45,179 nucleotides of DNA from Candidatus Faecivicinus avistercoris (GTDB taxonomy: Bacteria > Bacillota > Clostridia > Christensenellales > Aristaeellaceae). This document shows positions 31,882-40,000 of the stretch, one piece after another. The translations under genes and the position numbers were made by a program. The stretch spans positions 1 through 45,179 of the forward strand of contig DVJL01000034.1 in the NCBI GenBank assembly GCA_018716805.1. Reading direction: 5' to 3'. The notes under the pieces were generated by a model that saw only the letters and a program-made list of their open reading frames with translations, did not search any database and was not told the origin of the DNA. Each line of letters begins with the position of its first letter. Position 1 is the first letter of the stretch.

Positions 31882-31910
31882 ATCCGCCCGTTTGGGCGGA
31901 TTTCTTCCTT
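31882..31910 (+). terminator. terminator after trmD
   Basis: ATCCGCCC (31882-31889), GTTT loop, GGGCGGAT (31894-31901), then TTCTTCCTT. It ends the rimM-trmD transcript. Confidence 0.75.
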
Positions 31911-31936
31911 CTGAAATATCTTCCTGAAATATCTTC
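31911..31936. repeat. 13-bp perfect tandem repeat
   Basis: CTGAAATATCTTC occurs twice without spacing (31911-31923 and 31924-31936), right after the trmD terminator. The remainder of 31808-32110 contains no supported gene. Confidence 0.8.
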
Positions 31937-32054
31937 CAATCGCGCCTTTTGCGAATTTCTCCGTCAAATCCATTCCCCGCCCGCTTCAAACGCCCTCTGC
32001 GCCCCGCTTCCCGCTCGATGCCGCGCAGATTTTCAAAACTCTACGCCCCGTGGG

Positions 32055-32084
32055 TGGACTTTTGCGGCGCGCGGGCGGTACAAT
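32055..32084 (+). promoter_or_regulatory. probable promoter of XRE/zinc-ribbon gene
   Basis: TGGACT (32055-32060), 18-base spacer, TACAAT (32079-32084), 27 bases before the ATG at 32111. A strong AAAGGAGG follows. Confidence 0.5.
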
Positions 32085-32110
32085 GCCGCTGAAAGGAGGT
32101 TTTTTCTTCG

Positions 32111-32716
32111 ATGGATCAGGCTCGAATCGGCAGGTTCATCGCCGAAATGCGCAAGGCCAAGCGCCTCACCCAGCGGCAGCTCGCCGACGCGCTGGCCATC
32201 AGCGACAAGACCGTTTCAAAGTGGGAATGTGGCAAGGGACTTCCGGAGGTCTCCCTGATGCTTCCGCTGTGCGAAGCGCTGGAGATCACCGTCAACGACC
32301 TGCTCTCCGGCGAAAGGGTCTCTGGAACCGACTATCAGCGAAAGGCGGAGGAAAACATGGTCGATCTGGTCAGGAAAAATCAGGAAAACCGGCGGCGGCT
32401 GGCGCTGTCCGCCGTCTGCGCCGGGATCACGGCCGTCGCGGTCGGCGCGCTCATCGTCATTGCATCCTTTTTCGAACTGCCAACGGGCGTGCGAATCGCG
32501 CTGGTCGCGCTCGCCATTGCGACCGCCGCCGCGGGAACCGGCGCGGCCGCGGCGCTCGACTTCCGGGCGGGCGTCTACGAGTGTCCGCACTGCAAGGCGC
32601 AGTTCGTTCCCACCCTGCGCGAATACGTCCGGGGCGTTCACACGCTGACGCGGCGCAGGCTGACCTGCCCAAAGTGCGGCCAGACCGGAATGTGCCGGCG
32701 CCGGATCGCGGGCTAG
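32111..32716 (+). CDS. XRE regulator with membrane helices and zinc ribbon
   Basis: 201 residues. Residues 1-65: helix-turn-helix (RIGRFIAEMRKAKRLTQRQL, ISDKTVSKWECGKGLPEVSL). Residues 96-155: two membrane helices (LALSAVCAGITAVAVGALIV and IALVALAIATAAAGTGAAAA). Residues 160-201: zinc ribbon (YECPHCKAQF and LTCPKCGQTGMCRRR). This three-part plan is a known family in Clostridia, membrane-tethered regulators of unknown signal. It lies alone between terminators. Confidence 0.85.
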   Translation: MDQARIGRFIAEMRKAKRLTQRQLADALAISDKTVSKWECGKGLPEVSLMLPLCEALEITVNDLLSGERVSGTDYQRKAEENMVDLVRKNQENRRRLALSAVCAGITAVAVGALIVIASFFELPTGVRIALVALAIATAAAGTGAAAALDFRAGVYECPHCKAQFVPTLREYVRGVHTLTRRRLTCPKCGQTGMCRRRIAG

Positions 32717-32804
32717 GCGCGCTTCCCTGCTGTTTTTCACCCATTGGACGCCCGCGGAGGGAAAGCTCCTCCGCCCACAGGCCATCCAATAAACCCCTCT
32801 GACA

Positions 32805-32843
32805 GGCGGACGGGAGCGCTTGCTCCCCCGTCCGCCCTTTTTA
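32805..32843. terminator. terminator between convergent XRE genes
   Basis: GGCGGACGGGAGC (32805-32817) pairs with the GCTC...CCCGTCCGCC side (32822-32836) with a two-base bulge, followed by a T-tract at 32838-32842 that overlaps the stop of the minus-strand gene. Confidence 0.75.
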
Positions 32844-33053
32844 TCGGTTCGTCCGGGGATTGTCCGTCCTGCCGAGCAGGTAGTCGACCGAAACGTCGTA
32901 ATAGTCCGCCAGCCGGATCAGCACCGCCGTCGGGATGTCCAGATCGCCGCGCTCGTAGTTGGAATACACCCGCTGGCTGCACGCCAGAATCCTTCCCATC
33001 TGCGCCTGCGTCATGTCCCTGTCCTCCCGCAAATCGCGGATCCTGCGATACAT
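32841..33053 (-). CDS. small XRE-family repressor
   Basis: 70 residues that are almost wholly a Cro/C1 helix-turn-helix: RIRDLREDRDMTQAQMGRIL, QRVYSNYERGDLDIPTAV, LADYYDVSVDYLLGRTDN. It is transcribed away from a pair of palindromes (33107-33123 and 33132-33148), which are its likely operators. It probably represses itself and the small secreted protein on the other side. Confidence 0.85.
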   Translation of the reverse strand: MYRRIRDLREDRDMTQAQMGRILACSQRVYSNYERGDLDIPTAVLIRLADYYDVSVDYLLGRTDNPRTNR

Positions 33054-33106
33054 GCGCGCCCCTCCTCTCGCCGTTCAACCAACAGTTGCCGTGTTTTCAG
33101 TATACT

Positions 33107-33148
33107 TAGCGGGTTATCCGCTATTGACTTTTAGCGGATAATCCGCTA
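33107..33148. promoter_or_regulatory. two 17-bp palindromic operators
   Basis: TAGCGGGTTATCCGCTA (33107-33123) and TAGCGGATAATCCGCTA (33132-33148), the second a perfect 7-3-7 palindrome, centres 25 bases apart. They lie between the XRE gene (minus) and the secreted protein (plus). A minus-strand TATACT lies at 33100-33105 next to the first operator. Confidence 0.8.
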
Positions 33149-33152
33149 AAAT
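33124..33152 (+). promoter_or_regulatory. rightward promoter with operator in spacer
   Basis: TTGACT (33124-33129), 17-base spacer, TAAAAT (33147-33152). The second operator fills the spacer, so the XRE repressor should block it. It reads into the gene at 33183. Confidence 0.75.
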
Positions 33153-33182
33153 GGATTGGAATGCGGCGATGGAGGTGGTTTT

Positions 33183-33485
33183 GTGCGCAGGTTGGCGTTC
33201 GCATTGGCGGTTCTGTTTGCGTGCTGCGCCGGTCTGGCGGCAGAAAAGGGCGACAGCTCTGCGCAGCTGCGCTTTTTGGTGCAGGTGGAGGGGTCATGCC
33301 TTTTGACGGTCGAGGGGCAAAGCGGGCCGGTCCGCGCTGGCGTGCGCGCGCCCGATGGAGAGATCGCCAGCCGGGAGGGCGAGCGCGTCGAATTCGATCT
33401 CGAAAACGCCGGATGCTACGCAGTCACCGTCCGCGGCGGCGAACGCCTGTCGGTTTCGTGGTCGGTGTGTCCGGAAGATCGCTGA
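33183..33485 (+). CDS. small secreted protein under XRE control
   Basis: 100 residues from a GTG at 33183 preceded by GGAGGTGG (33171-33178); an ATG at 33156 lies at or before the predicted transcript start. The N-terminus is a signal peptide (RRLAFALAVLFACCAGLAA). The mature part is a beta-rich ~75 residues (LRFLVQVEGSCLLTVEGQSG, CYAVTVRGGERLSVSWSV) with four cysteines in total, including two in the signal. Family not recognised. Confidence 0.65.
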   Translation: MRRLAFALAVLFACCAGLAAEKGDSSAQLRFLVQVEGSCLLTVEGQSGPVRAGVRAPDGEIASREGERVEFDLENAGCYAVTVRGGERLSVSWSVCPEDR

Positions 33486-33503
33486 ATCTTAACAGAAATG
33501 TCT

Positions 33504-33532
33504 TTGAAGCGCGCCCGTCCGCGTGGTATAAT
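33504..33532 (+). promoter_or_regulatory. rplS promoter
   Basis: TTGAAG (33504-33509), 17-base spacer, TATAAT (33527-33532). The roughly 65-base leader to the ATG at 33606 may hold an L19-type autoregulatory structure; I cannot confirm the fold by eye. Confidence 0.75.
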
Positions 33533-33605
33533 GGATGAGTTGAATTCGGGCGGTCCTCTGCCACAGGCTGGTTATGAACGTCCATGAGAGAGGAGCAACA
33601 TCCCA

Positions 33606-33947
33606 ATGAATGAGATCATCCGTTCCATCGAGAGCGCCCAGCTCAAGGACAACATTCCTGAGTTCCGCGTCGGCGACACCGTCCGCGTTCAGGTGAAGGT
33701 TGTCGAAGGTTCCCGCGAGCGTCTGCAGGCGTTTGAGGGCGTCGTCATTGCGCGCCGCAACGGCTCTGTGCGCGAGACGTTCACGGTTCGCCGCACCTCC
33801 TACGGCATCGGCGTGGAGCGCACGTTCCCGCTGCACAGCCCCCGCGTGGACAGCATCACCGTCGTCCGCCGCGGTAAGGTTCGCCGCGCAAAGCTGTACT
33901 ACCTGCGCAATCGCAGCGGCAAGGCGGCCAAGGTCAAGGAAAAGTAA
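33606..33947 (+). CDS. rplS: 50S ribosomal protein L19
   Basis: 113 residues, full length. [20 protein letters not shown] and [20 protein letters not shown] are the L19 hallmarks, followed by the basic [21 protein letters not shown]19 sits at the 30S-50S interface. GAGAGGAG precedes the ATG. It follows its own promoter, separated from trmD by an inserted regulator island, and is ended by a clear terminator. Confidence 0.98.
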   Translation: MNEIIRSIESAQLKDNIPEFRVGDTVRVQVKVVEGSRERLQAFEGVVIARRNGSVRETFTVRRTSYGIGVERTFPLHSPRVDSITVVRRGKVRRAKLYYLRNRSGKAAKVKEK

Positions 33948-33958
33948 GCAATCGACAC

Positions 33959-33993
33959 AAGGGGCTATCGCTTCGCGCGTTAGCCCCTTTTTC
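33959..33993 (+). terminator. rplS terminator
   Basis: AAGGGGCTA (33959-33967) pairs with TAGCCCCTT (33981-33989), followed by TTTT. Confidence 0.85.
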
Positions 33994-34065
33994 CTACGCA
34001 GGATGGCGCAAGGGCGATTTTGCCCACTGCCGCGCGGACGCGATTGGGCGCAGCTGCGACCGGTC

Positions 34066-34195
34066 GCGGTTTCATTGGAACCTCGCGTCTGCGAAAGTGC
34101 GCCATCCATCCGCGCGCAGTTGCGGAAGAATGAAGAATGCGGCTTCATTGGAACCTCGTCCCCACAACGGCGCACCATCCGTCCGCGCGTATGCA
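34066..34195. repeat. imperfect direct repeat of about 57 bp
   Basis: GCGGTTTCATTGGAACCTCG (from 34066) and GCGGCTTCATTGGAACCTCG (from 34139) start two copies that also share CGC(c/a)CCATCC(a/g)TCCGCGCG. They are 73 bases apart. Nothing in 33994-34235 is a supported gene. Confidence 0.7.
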
Positions 34196-34235
34196 ATCAT
34201 ACGCGGATTTCCTGAAACGACGAGAGGAGAAGACC

Positions 34236-35084
34236 ATGTCCCAGATCAACTGGTATCCCGGCCACATGGCGCGCGCGCGCCGGCTGCTGGAAGGACAGCT
34301 GCGCGCGGTGGACGCGGTGGTCGAGCTGTGCGACGCGCGCGCCCCGCTGGCGACGCGGAACGCCGACCTCGCGCGGCTGACCCGCGGCAAGGCGCGCCTG
34401 CTGGTATTGAACAAGGCCGACCTGGCCGACGACGCCCAGACGGCGAGATGGCTGGAGTCCTTCCGCCGCGAGGGCCTGACCGCCATGCGCTTCAACGCCA
34501 ACGGCGGCAAGGGGCGCGACGTGCTGGCGAAGATCGAGCAGGCCCTGCGCCCCGCCGCCGAGCGCTATGCGGCGCGCGGCGTGAAGAAGACGCTGCGCGC
34601 GATGGTCGTCGGCATCCCGAACGTCGGCAAATCGAGCTTCATCAACCGCATCCACGGCGGCGGCATCGCCAAGACGGCCGACCGCCCGGGCGTCACGCGC
34701 TCGAATCAGTGGATCAAGATCAACCCCTACCTCGAGATCCTCGACACGCCCGGCCTGCTGCCGCCCCGGCTGGACGACCAGTCGGCGGCGAAGCTGCTGG
34801 CCTACCTCGGCTCGATCCGCGACCAGATCATGGACTCCGAGGCGCTGGCCGGCGAGCTGCTTTCGCTGCTGATGGAGATCGCGCCGGACGCGGCGCGCGC
34901 GCGGTTCAAGCTGTCCGCCGGGGATGGCGCCGCCCCGCACGAGCTGCTGGAGGACGCCTGCCGCGGCCGCGGATGGCTGCTGTCCGGCGGGCGCTGCGAC
35001 CTCGACCGCGCCGCCGCGCTGGTGCTGGACGAGTTCCGCGCCGGCAAAGTGGGAAAGATCACCCTCGAGCGGCCGAGGGGCTGA
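34236..35084 (+). CDS. rbgA: ribosome biogenesis GTPase YlqF/RbgA
   Basis: 282 residues. The GTPase motifs are circularly permuted: NKADL (G4) at 59, GIPNVGKSS (G1) at 126-134, PGVTRSNQW (G2) and DTPGLL (G3) near 169. INWYPGHMARARRLLEGQL is the family N-terminus. RbgA drives a late step of 50S assembly. The ATG at 34236 follows GAGGAG; the longer upstream frame has no site. Next to rplS as in Bacillus. Confidence 0.95.
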   Translation: MSQINWYPGHMARARRLLEGQLRAVDAVVELCDARAPLATRNADLARLTRGKARLLVLNKADLADDAQTARWLESFRREGLTAMRFNANGGKGRDVLAKIEQALRPAAERYAARGVKKTLRAMVVGIPNVGKSSFINRIHGGGIAKTADRPGVTRSNQWIKINPYLEILDTPGLLPPRLDDQSAAKLLAYLGSIRDQIMDSEALAGELLSLLMEIAPDAARARFKLSAGDGAAPHELLEDACRGRGWLLSGGRCDLDRAAALVLDEFRAGKVGKITLERPRG

Positions 35085-35186
35085 CAGACTCCCCGAAAAG
35101 ACAGATCGTCCCTCGCCCCTCTCATACGAGCCGCCCGGGCGGGCGGTCGGGCGGCGGCGAGGGAATCGCAACAGGAGGAAATGAAT

Positions 35187-35858
35187 ATGAAGCAACCGTA
35201 CATCCGCAGGGGCAAGATCGTCAAGGTTCACGATGGCTCGCTCTTGCACTACGTCACGCTGGAGAGCGGCGGCCGGCGGCGGCGCTTCTTTTGCATTGCG
35301 CTTGTCTGGGCGGTGCTCAATCCCCAGCTGTCCGCCGACGTCTGGCTCTGCCACCGGGGTCGCAGGCTGATCGACATGGTGCCTGCGCGCGGCGATCGCC
35401 CAAGCCCGATGGACCGGCTTCTGCTGCTGTCGTCGCTCGCCAATGCCCTGCAGCTTCCGGACACCATCGACCGCGCGCTGCTCGCGCACGGCTATGGGGC
35501 GGATGTGGAGTCGCTCGGACACTACGCCAAGATCTTCATGGACGACGACGGCTCGCCGGATCCGTTTGCGGATGCGGAAACGTTCAGCGCGCTCAAGAAA
35601 GACGTCGAGCGCGAGCTCCGCGCCCTGACCGAGACCGGCGCGCGGGAGTTCGCCCGCAACTACGCCGACGCTTACGCGCTGCTCATCCAGAAGCGCGACG
35701 CGGGCGAGATCAGCAGGCGGACGCCGGAGTGGTTCAAGCCCTTTGACGAAAAATACCGCGCGCTTCGGCCGACGCTTGCCGAGGTTCTCGACGAATACGT
35801 CGCCGCGCACGAGCGCGAGATCTTTGCCGCGCTGCCGGAGGCGGAAATCGTCCAATGA
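35187..35858 (+). CDS. unknown conserved-context protein
   Basis: 223 residues. GGAGG at 35174-35178 favours the second ATG (35187) over the one at 35181, which is too close. A beta-rich N-terminus (IRRGKIVKVHDGSLLHYVTL, RRRFFCIALVWAVLNPQLS) leads to a helical C-terminus with many acidic residues. No motif recognised. It stands where other Bacillota have lepB or lie directly against rnhB. A stop at 35858 is followed by a tandem repeat. Confidence 0.6.
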   Translation: MKQPYIRRGKIVKVHDGSLLHYVTLESGGRRRRFFCIALVWAVLNPQLSADVWLCHRGRRLIDMVPARGDRPSPMDRLLLLSSLANALQLPDTIDRALLAHGYGADVESLGHYAKIFMDDDGSPDPFADAETFSALKKDVERELRALTETGAREFARNYADAYALLIQKRDAGEISRRTPEWFKPFDEKYRALRPTLAEVLDEYVAAHEREIFAALPEAEIVQ

Positions 35859-35893
35859 CCCTTTAGTTCAACAACCCTTTCATTCGGCGGTTC

Positions 35894-35960
35894 TTTCATC
35901 CAATCGGCATTTTATCCAATCGGCATTTCCAACGGCCGCTTCATCCAACGGCCATTTCGA
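35894..35960. repeat. degenerate tandem repeats upstream of rnhB
   Basis: Units of 13-17 bases built on CATCCAA(T/C)CGGC(C)ATTT: two with ATCCAATCGGCATTT and two with CCAACGGCC. They fill most of the gap between the unknown gene and rnhB. Confidence 0.65.
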
Positions 35961-35974
35961 CGGGAGGGATCTTC

Positions 35975-36628
35975 ATGGCGCAGTCATCCGGCCGGCCCCG
36001 CCGGCCGCGCGAGACGGCGGAGGCCAAGCTCGAGCGCCTGACGCAGGTGGAGCGCGAACTCTGGGCGCAGGGCCTGCGTGTGGCGGGCATCGACGAGGTC
36101 GGGCGCGGGCCGCTGGCCGGGCCGGTGGTGACGGCGTGCGTGTCGATCCCGCCGGACAGGCTCGTGCCGGGCGTGGACGATTCCAAGAAGCTGAGCGAAA
36201 AGCGGCGCGAGGCGTTGGCTCCGCTGCTGCTCGAGGCGGCGGACTACGCCGAGACCTGCTTTCTCCCGCCCGAGCTGATCGACGAGATCAACATCCTCAA
36301 TGCCACCCGGCGCGCGATGGAGACCTGCGCGGCGGGCTTTCGCGGCGTGTTCCTGATCGACGCGGTGGAGGGGCTTCGCCTGCCGGGCGAGGCGCGCGCC
36401 CTCGTACACGGCGACGCGCTGAGCTACATGATCGGCGCGGCGTCGATCGTCGCGAAGGTCGCGCGCGACCGCTACATGATCGAACTCGACGCGAAGTACC
36501 CGATGTACGGCTTCGCGCGCAACAAGGGCTACGGCACCGCGGAGCACATCGCCGCACTGAAACAATACGGCCCCTGCCCGGAACACCGCAGGTCGTTCAT
36601 CCAGAAGATCCTCGGAGGCCAGCCGTGA
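35975..36628 (+). CDS. rnhB: ribonuclease HII
   Basis: 217 residues. GIDEVGRGPLAGPVVTACVS holds the catalytic Asp-Glu pair; DDSKKLSEKRRE, LPPELIDEINILNATRRAM and HGDALSYMIGAASIVAKVAR are further RNase HII motifs, then YGFARNKGYGTAEHIAAL. It removes ribonucleotides from DNA. GGGAGGG precedes the ATG. It overlaps yraN by four bases. Confidence 0.96.
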   Translation: MAQSSGRPRRPRETAEAKLERLTQVERELWAQGLRVAGIDEVGRGPLAGPVVTACVSIPPDRLVPGVDDSKKLSEKRREALAPLLLEAADYAETCFLPPELIDEINILNATRRAMETCAAGFRGVFLIDAVEGLRLPGEARALVHGDALSYMIGAASIVAKVARDRYMIELDAKYPMYGFARNKGYGTAEHIAALKQYGPCPEHRRSFIQKILGGQP

Positions 36629-36981
36629 ACCGGCGGATCGTGGGCAATCTCGGCGAGGACGCGGCGTGCGCGGCCCTGCGACGGGCGGGGCTCAATGTGC
36701 TCGCGCGCAACGTCCGCCGGCCGACGGGCGAGATCGACATCGTCGCCCGCGAGGGGAAGACGATCGCGTTTGTCGAGGTCAAGGCGCGCTCGTCGCTGCG
36801 CTACGGCCGGCCGGCCGAGGCGGTCGGCCGCGCAAAGCAGGCGAAGATCGTCCGCACGGCGGCGGTCTGGCTCGCCGAAAACGGCCTGGAGGACGCGCCG
36901 GTGCGGTTCGACGTGGTCGAAGTGCTGCCCGGCAGCGTCCGGCACCTGCGCGCTGCGTTCGACGCCACCGGCCTGTTCTGA
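36625..36981 (+). CDS. yraN: YraN-family nuclease-like protein
   Basis: 118 residues from a GTG overlapping the rnhB stop (GTGA), with GGAGG at 36614-36618. GEDAACAALRRAGLNVLARN, GEIDIVAREGKTIAFVEVKA and RRTA-type helices (AKIVRTAAVWLAENG) match the UPF0102/YraN family with a Holliday-junction-resolvase-like core (E...D..E.K). It usually sits between rnhB and comM or dprA, as here. Confidence 0.92.
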   Translation: MNRRIVGNLGEDAACAALRRAGLNVLARNVRRPTGEIDIVAREGKTIAFVEVKARSSLRYGRPAEAVGRAKQAKIVRTAAVWLAENGLEDAPVRFDVVEVLPGSVRHLRAAFDATGLF

Positions 36982-37092
36982 ACGATTTCGTTTGAAAAAA
37001 GTACATCTTTCGCCGCATAAGATAAAGGAATTTGCGCCCCAAGCATGGAAATGATAGGATTGTATCAAAACGCAAGGAGCATGGAGCAAGCA

Positions 37093-40000
37093 ATGCGAAA
37101 ACTGTTTGCATTCGCGCTGGCCGCCCTGATGCTGTTGATGGCAGGGGCGCTGGCGGAGGAAAATCTGCTGACCAATGGTGATTTTTCCGCTCTGGAAGGC
37201 GGGCTGCCCGCCGGCTGGAGCGTTGAGCAATGGTTTATGGAGGATGGCGTCAGCGCGCTCTCCGTCGATCCGGACGGCTACGACGGCAATTCCGCGCACA
37301 TCCAGAACTTCAGCCTGAACGACGCGCGCTTTGCGCAGACGGTCGCCGTCGAGCCGGACACGCTGTACCGCATCACCTGCGTCTGCCGCGCAAGCGGCAT
37401 CGGCGACGCGGGCGCGGGCGCGACGATCTCCATCAAGGACACGTTCAGCTATTCCAACGCCGCGCGCGACACCGGCGGCGAATGGGAGACGCTCGAGCTG
37501 TACGGCCGGACGGGCGAGGATCAGACGGAGCTGACCGTCTACATCCGCGTCGGCGGCTACAGCGCCGAGTCCGCCGGGGAGGCGTGGTTTGACGACGTCG
37601 AGATCACCGCCGTGGACGCCGCGCCCGACGGCGTTGCGGTCGCGAGCTTCGCGCCGGTCTCGAACGACGCCGAAGAAGCCGAAGCGGAATCGTCGGACGC
37701 GGAGGCGGCCACCGAGGCGCCGGAGCGCAACACGGAGATGTATGTGCTGCTGGCGTGCGTCTACCTGCTGGTCGTGCTCGCCGCCGCGCGCAAGTGCCGC
37801 CGCGCGCCGGAGCGCGAGCCGGAGTGCTATGCGAACTGCTTGATCGCAATGCTGATCTGCGCGTTCGCGCTGCGCGCGGTGATCGCCGTAAACGTGCTCG
37901 GCTACGCCGGTGACATCAACTGCTTCCTCGCGTGGGGCAACCACATGCTCGACGCCGGGCCGGTGGACTTCTACGCCACCGTCAGCTGGTGCGACTACCC
38001 GCCGGGATACTTGTGGATGCTCGCGCCGGTGTCCGCGCTGATCCGGCTGTTCGGCCTTTCCTCGGCGGTCGAGCCGGGGCTTCACCTGCTGTTCATCAAA
38101 CTCTGGCCGATTCTCGCCGACCTCGCGGCGGCGTGCGTCGTGTACTGGCGCGCCAAGAAGCGCTTCGGCGCGCGCGCGGCGCTGTGGCTTTCGGCGTTCT
38201 TCGCGTTCAACCCCGCCGTGCTGGTCGATTCCGCCGCATGGGGACAGATGGACTCGGTCTATACGCTGCTGATTGCGCTGTGCGCCATCGAGGCGAGCGA
38301 CGAAAAGTACGTCTCGCCGCTGGTGCTGTTCGCGATTTCGCTGCTGGTCAAGCCGCAGACGATGCTGTTCGCGCCGCTGGGGCTGCTGGCGGTGCTGGTC
38401 AACCTGATCCGCAGCGCGGAAAACCCGAAGCGCGCGCTGGCGTGGACGGCCGTTTCCCTGGCCGCCGGCGGCGGATTCGGCGCGGCGCTGTACATCCGCG
38501 CAGCGGTCAGCGACGCCTTTGCGTTCGGCGCGGCGGTGCTGGTGCTGGGCGCGCTCTGTCTGGCGCTGATCGTCTACGGCCTGATGCGCGGCAGCCGGCC
38601 CGTGCGCAGGACGATCCTCGGGCTGACCGCGGCGCTGGGCATCCTCTACGCCGCCGCGCTGATCTCGGCGTTCGACGCCTCGCGGGGAATCGCCTACCTG
38701 CTCTGGAACCCGATCCGCTGGCTGATCAACCTGTACACCAACACCGTCGGCGGCTACCCGCACCTGACGGTCAACGCGCTGAACCTCTACTACCTCCTCG
38801 GAGGCAACTGGACGGAACTCGCCGCGCAGCCGGCCACGGCGGCCTTTGCCTACGGCATGATGGCACTGGCGTTCGTCTACTGCATGGCGCTGTATATGAT
38901 CGCGCGCGACCGGAAAAAGCTGACGCTGCTGGGCGGCGTGATGATCGTGCTGATCTGCGCATTCGGCCCGATGGTACACGAGCGCTATTCCTTCCCGGCG
39001 GTGCTGTTGCTGCTGCTGGGCTATATCGAATGCCGCGACAAGCGCGTGCTGATCGGCGCGACGGTGCTGTCGGCCACGCTGTTCCTGAATGAAATCTTCG
39101 TGCTTCAGGGCGGGCTCGTGCTGGGCAACTACGGCCATCTGCAGCCCTCGGAGGACTGGATCAACATCCTCGTGGCCCTCCTCAACGTCTTAAACGCGCT
39201 GTTCTTGGCGTGGACGGCGCTGGATGTGTGCGTGCTGTGGCCCAAGCGCATTGTGGACGAGGAGGACGATGCGCCGGACGGCGCCGCGGCCGCGGAGAAC
39301 GATTCGACGGACGACGGCATGGAGGAAGTCGAACTGGTCGAACACGTCTATCCGCTGAGCGAAAGCCCGGTGGAGAAGAAGTCGCCCGGCGAGCGCACGC
39401 TGTTCGCCAAGGGCGACCACAAGCTGCACCTGAAGCGCATCGACGCGATTCTGATGGCCGTGGTGACGCTGGTCTACGCCGTCGTGGCGTTCGTCAACCT
39501 AGGCACGACGAGCGCACCGCAGACGACGTGGACCTCCGGCTCGGCCGACGAGAGCATCGTATTCGATCTGGGCTCGGTCGAGTGCTTCCGAATGACCTAC
39601 TACGGCAACATCTGCTCGGCGTACACGACGAACTTCATCGTCGAGCTGTCCAACGACGGCGAGGTCTGGACCGCGCCGCAATACGCCAAGTACGGCCAGA
39701 GCGAGGTGTTCCGCTGGCTGTGGTACGTTCCCTCGGACGCGAGCGGCGCCACGGTCTACAACGCCACGACGCCCTCCGACGACGGCAGCGCCTTCGTCGC
39801 CTTCTCCGGCTACGAGGGCGAGACGTATCCGTTCCAGACGGCGCGCTACATCCGCCTCACGGCGGGACAGGCGGGCCTGGAGCTGATGGAGGTCGGCTTC
39901 ATCGACGAAGACGGCGCGGCCTACGAAATTCAGTCCATCGAACAGACGGGCAGCGCGATCGTCTCCGACGCGCAGCTGCTCATCGACGAACAGGACACCA

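Noticed and set aside
36982..37092. Consensus promoter before the glycosyltransferase gene.
   Set aside because: TTGAAA near 36992 and TAAGAT are 20 bases apart; too weak to claim.
36529..39138. Long open frame on the minus strand (869 codons) opposite the glycosyltransferase gene.
   Set aside because: GC-rich shadow: low-complexity Arg/His/Gln product, no ribosome binding site, overlaps rnhB, yraN and the signal-peptide start of a clear gene. The same holds for minus-strand frames at 12737-14023 and 42015-44126 and the plus-strand frame at 39210-41363.
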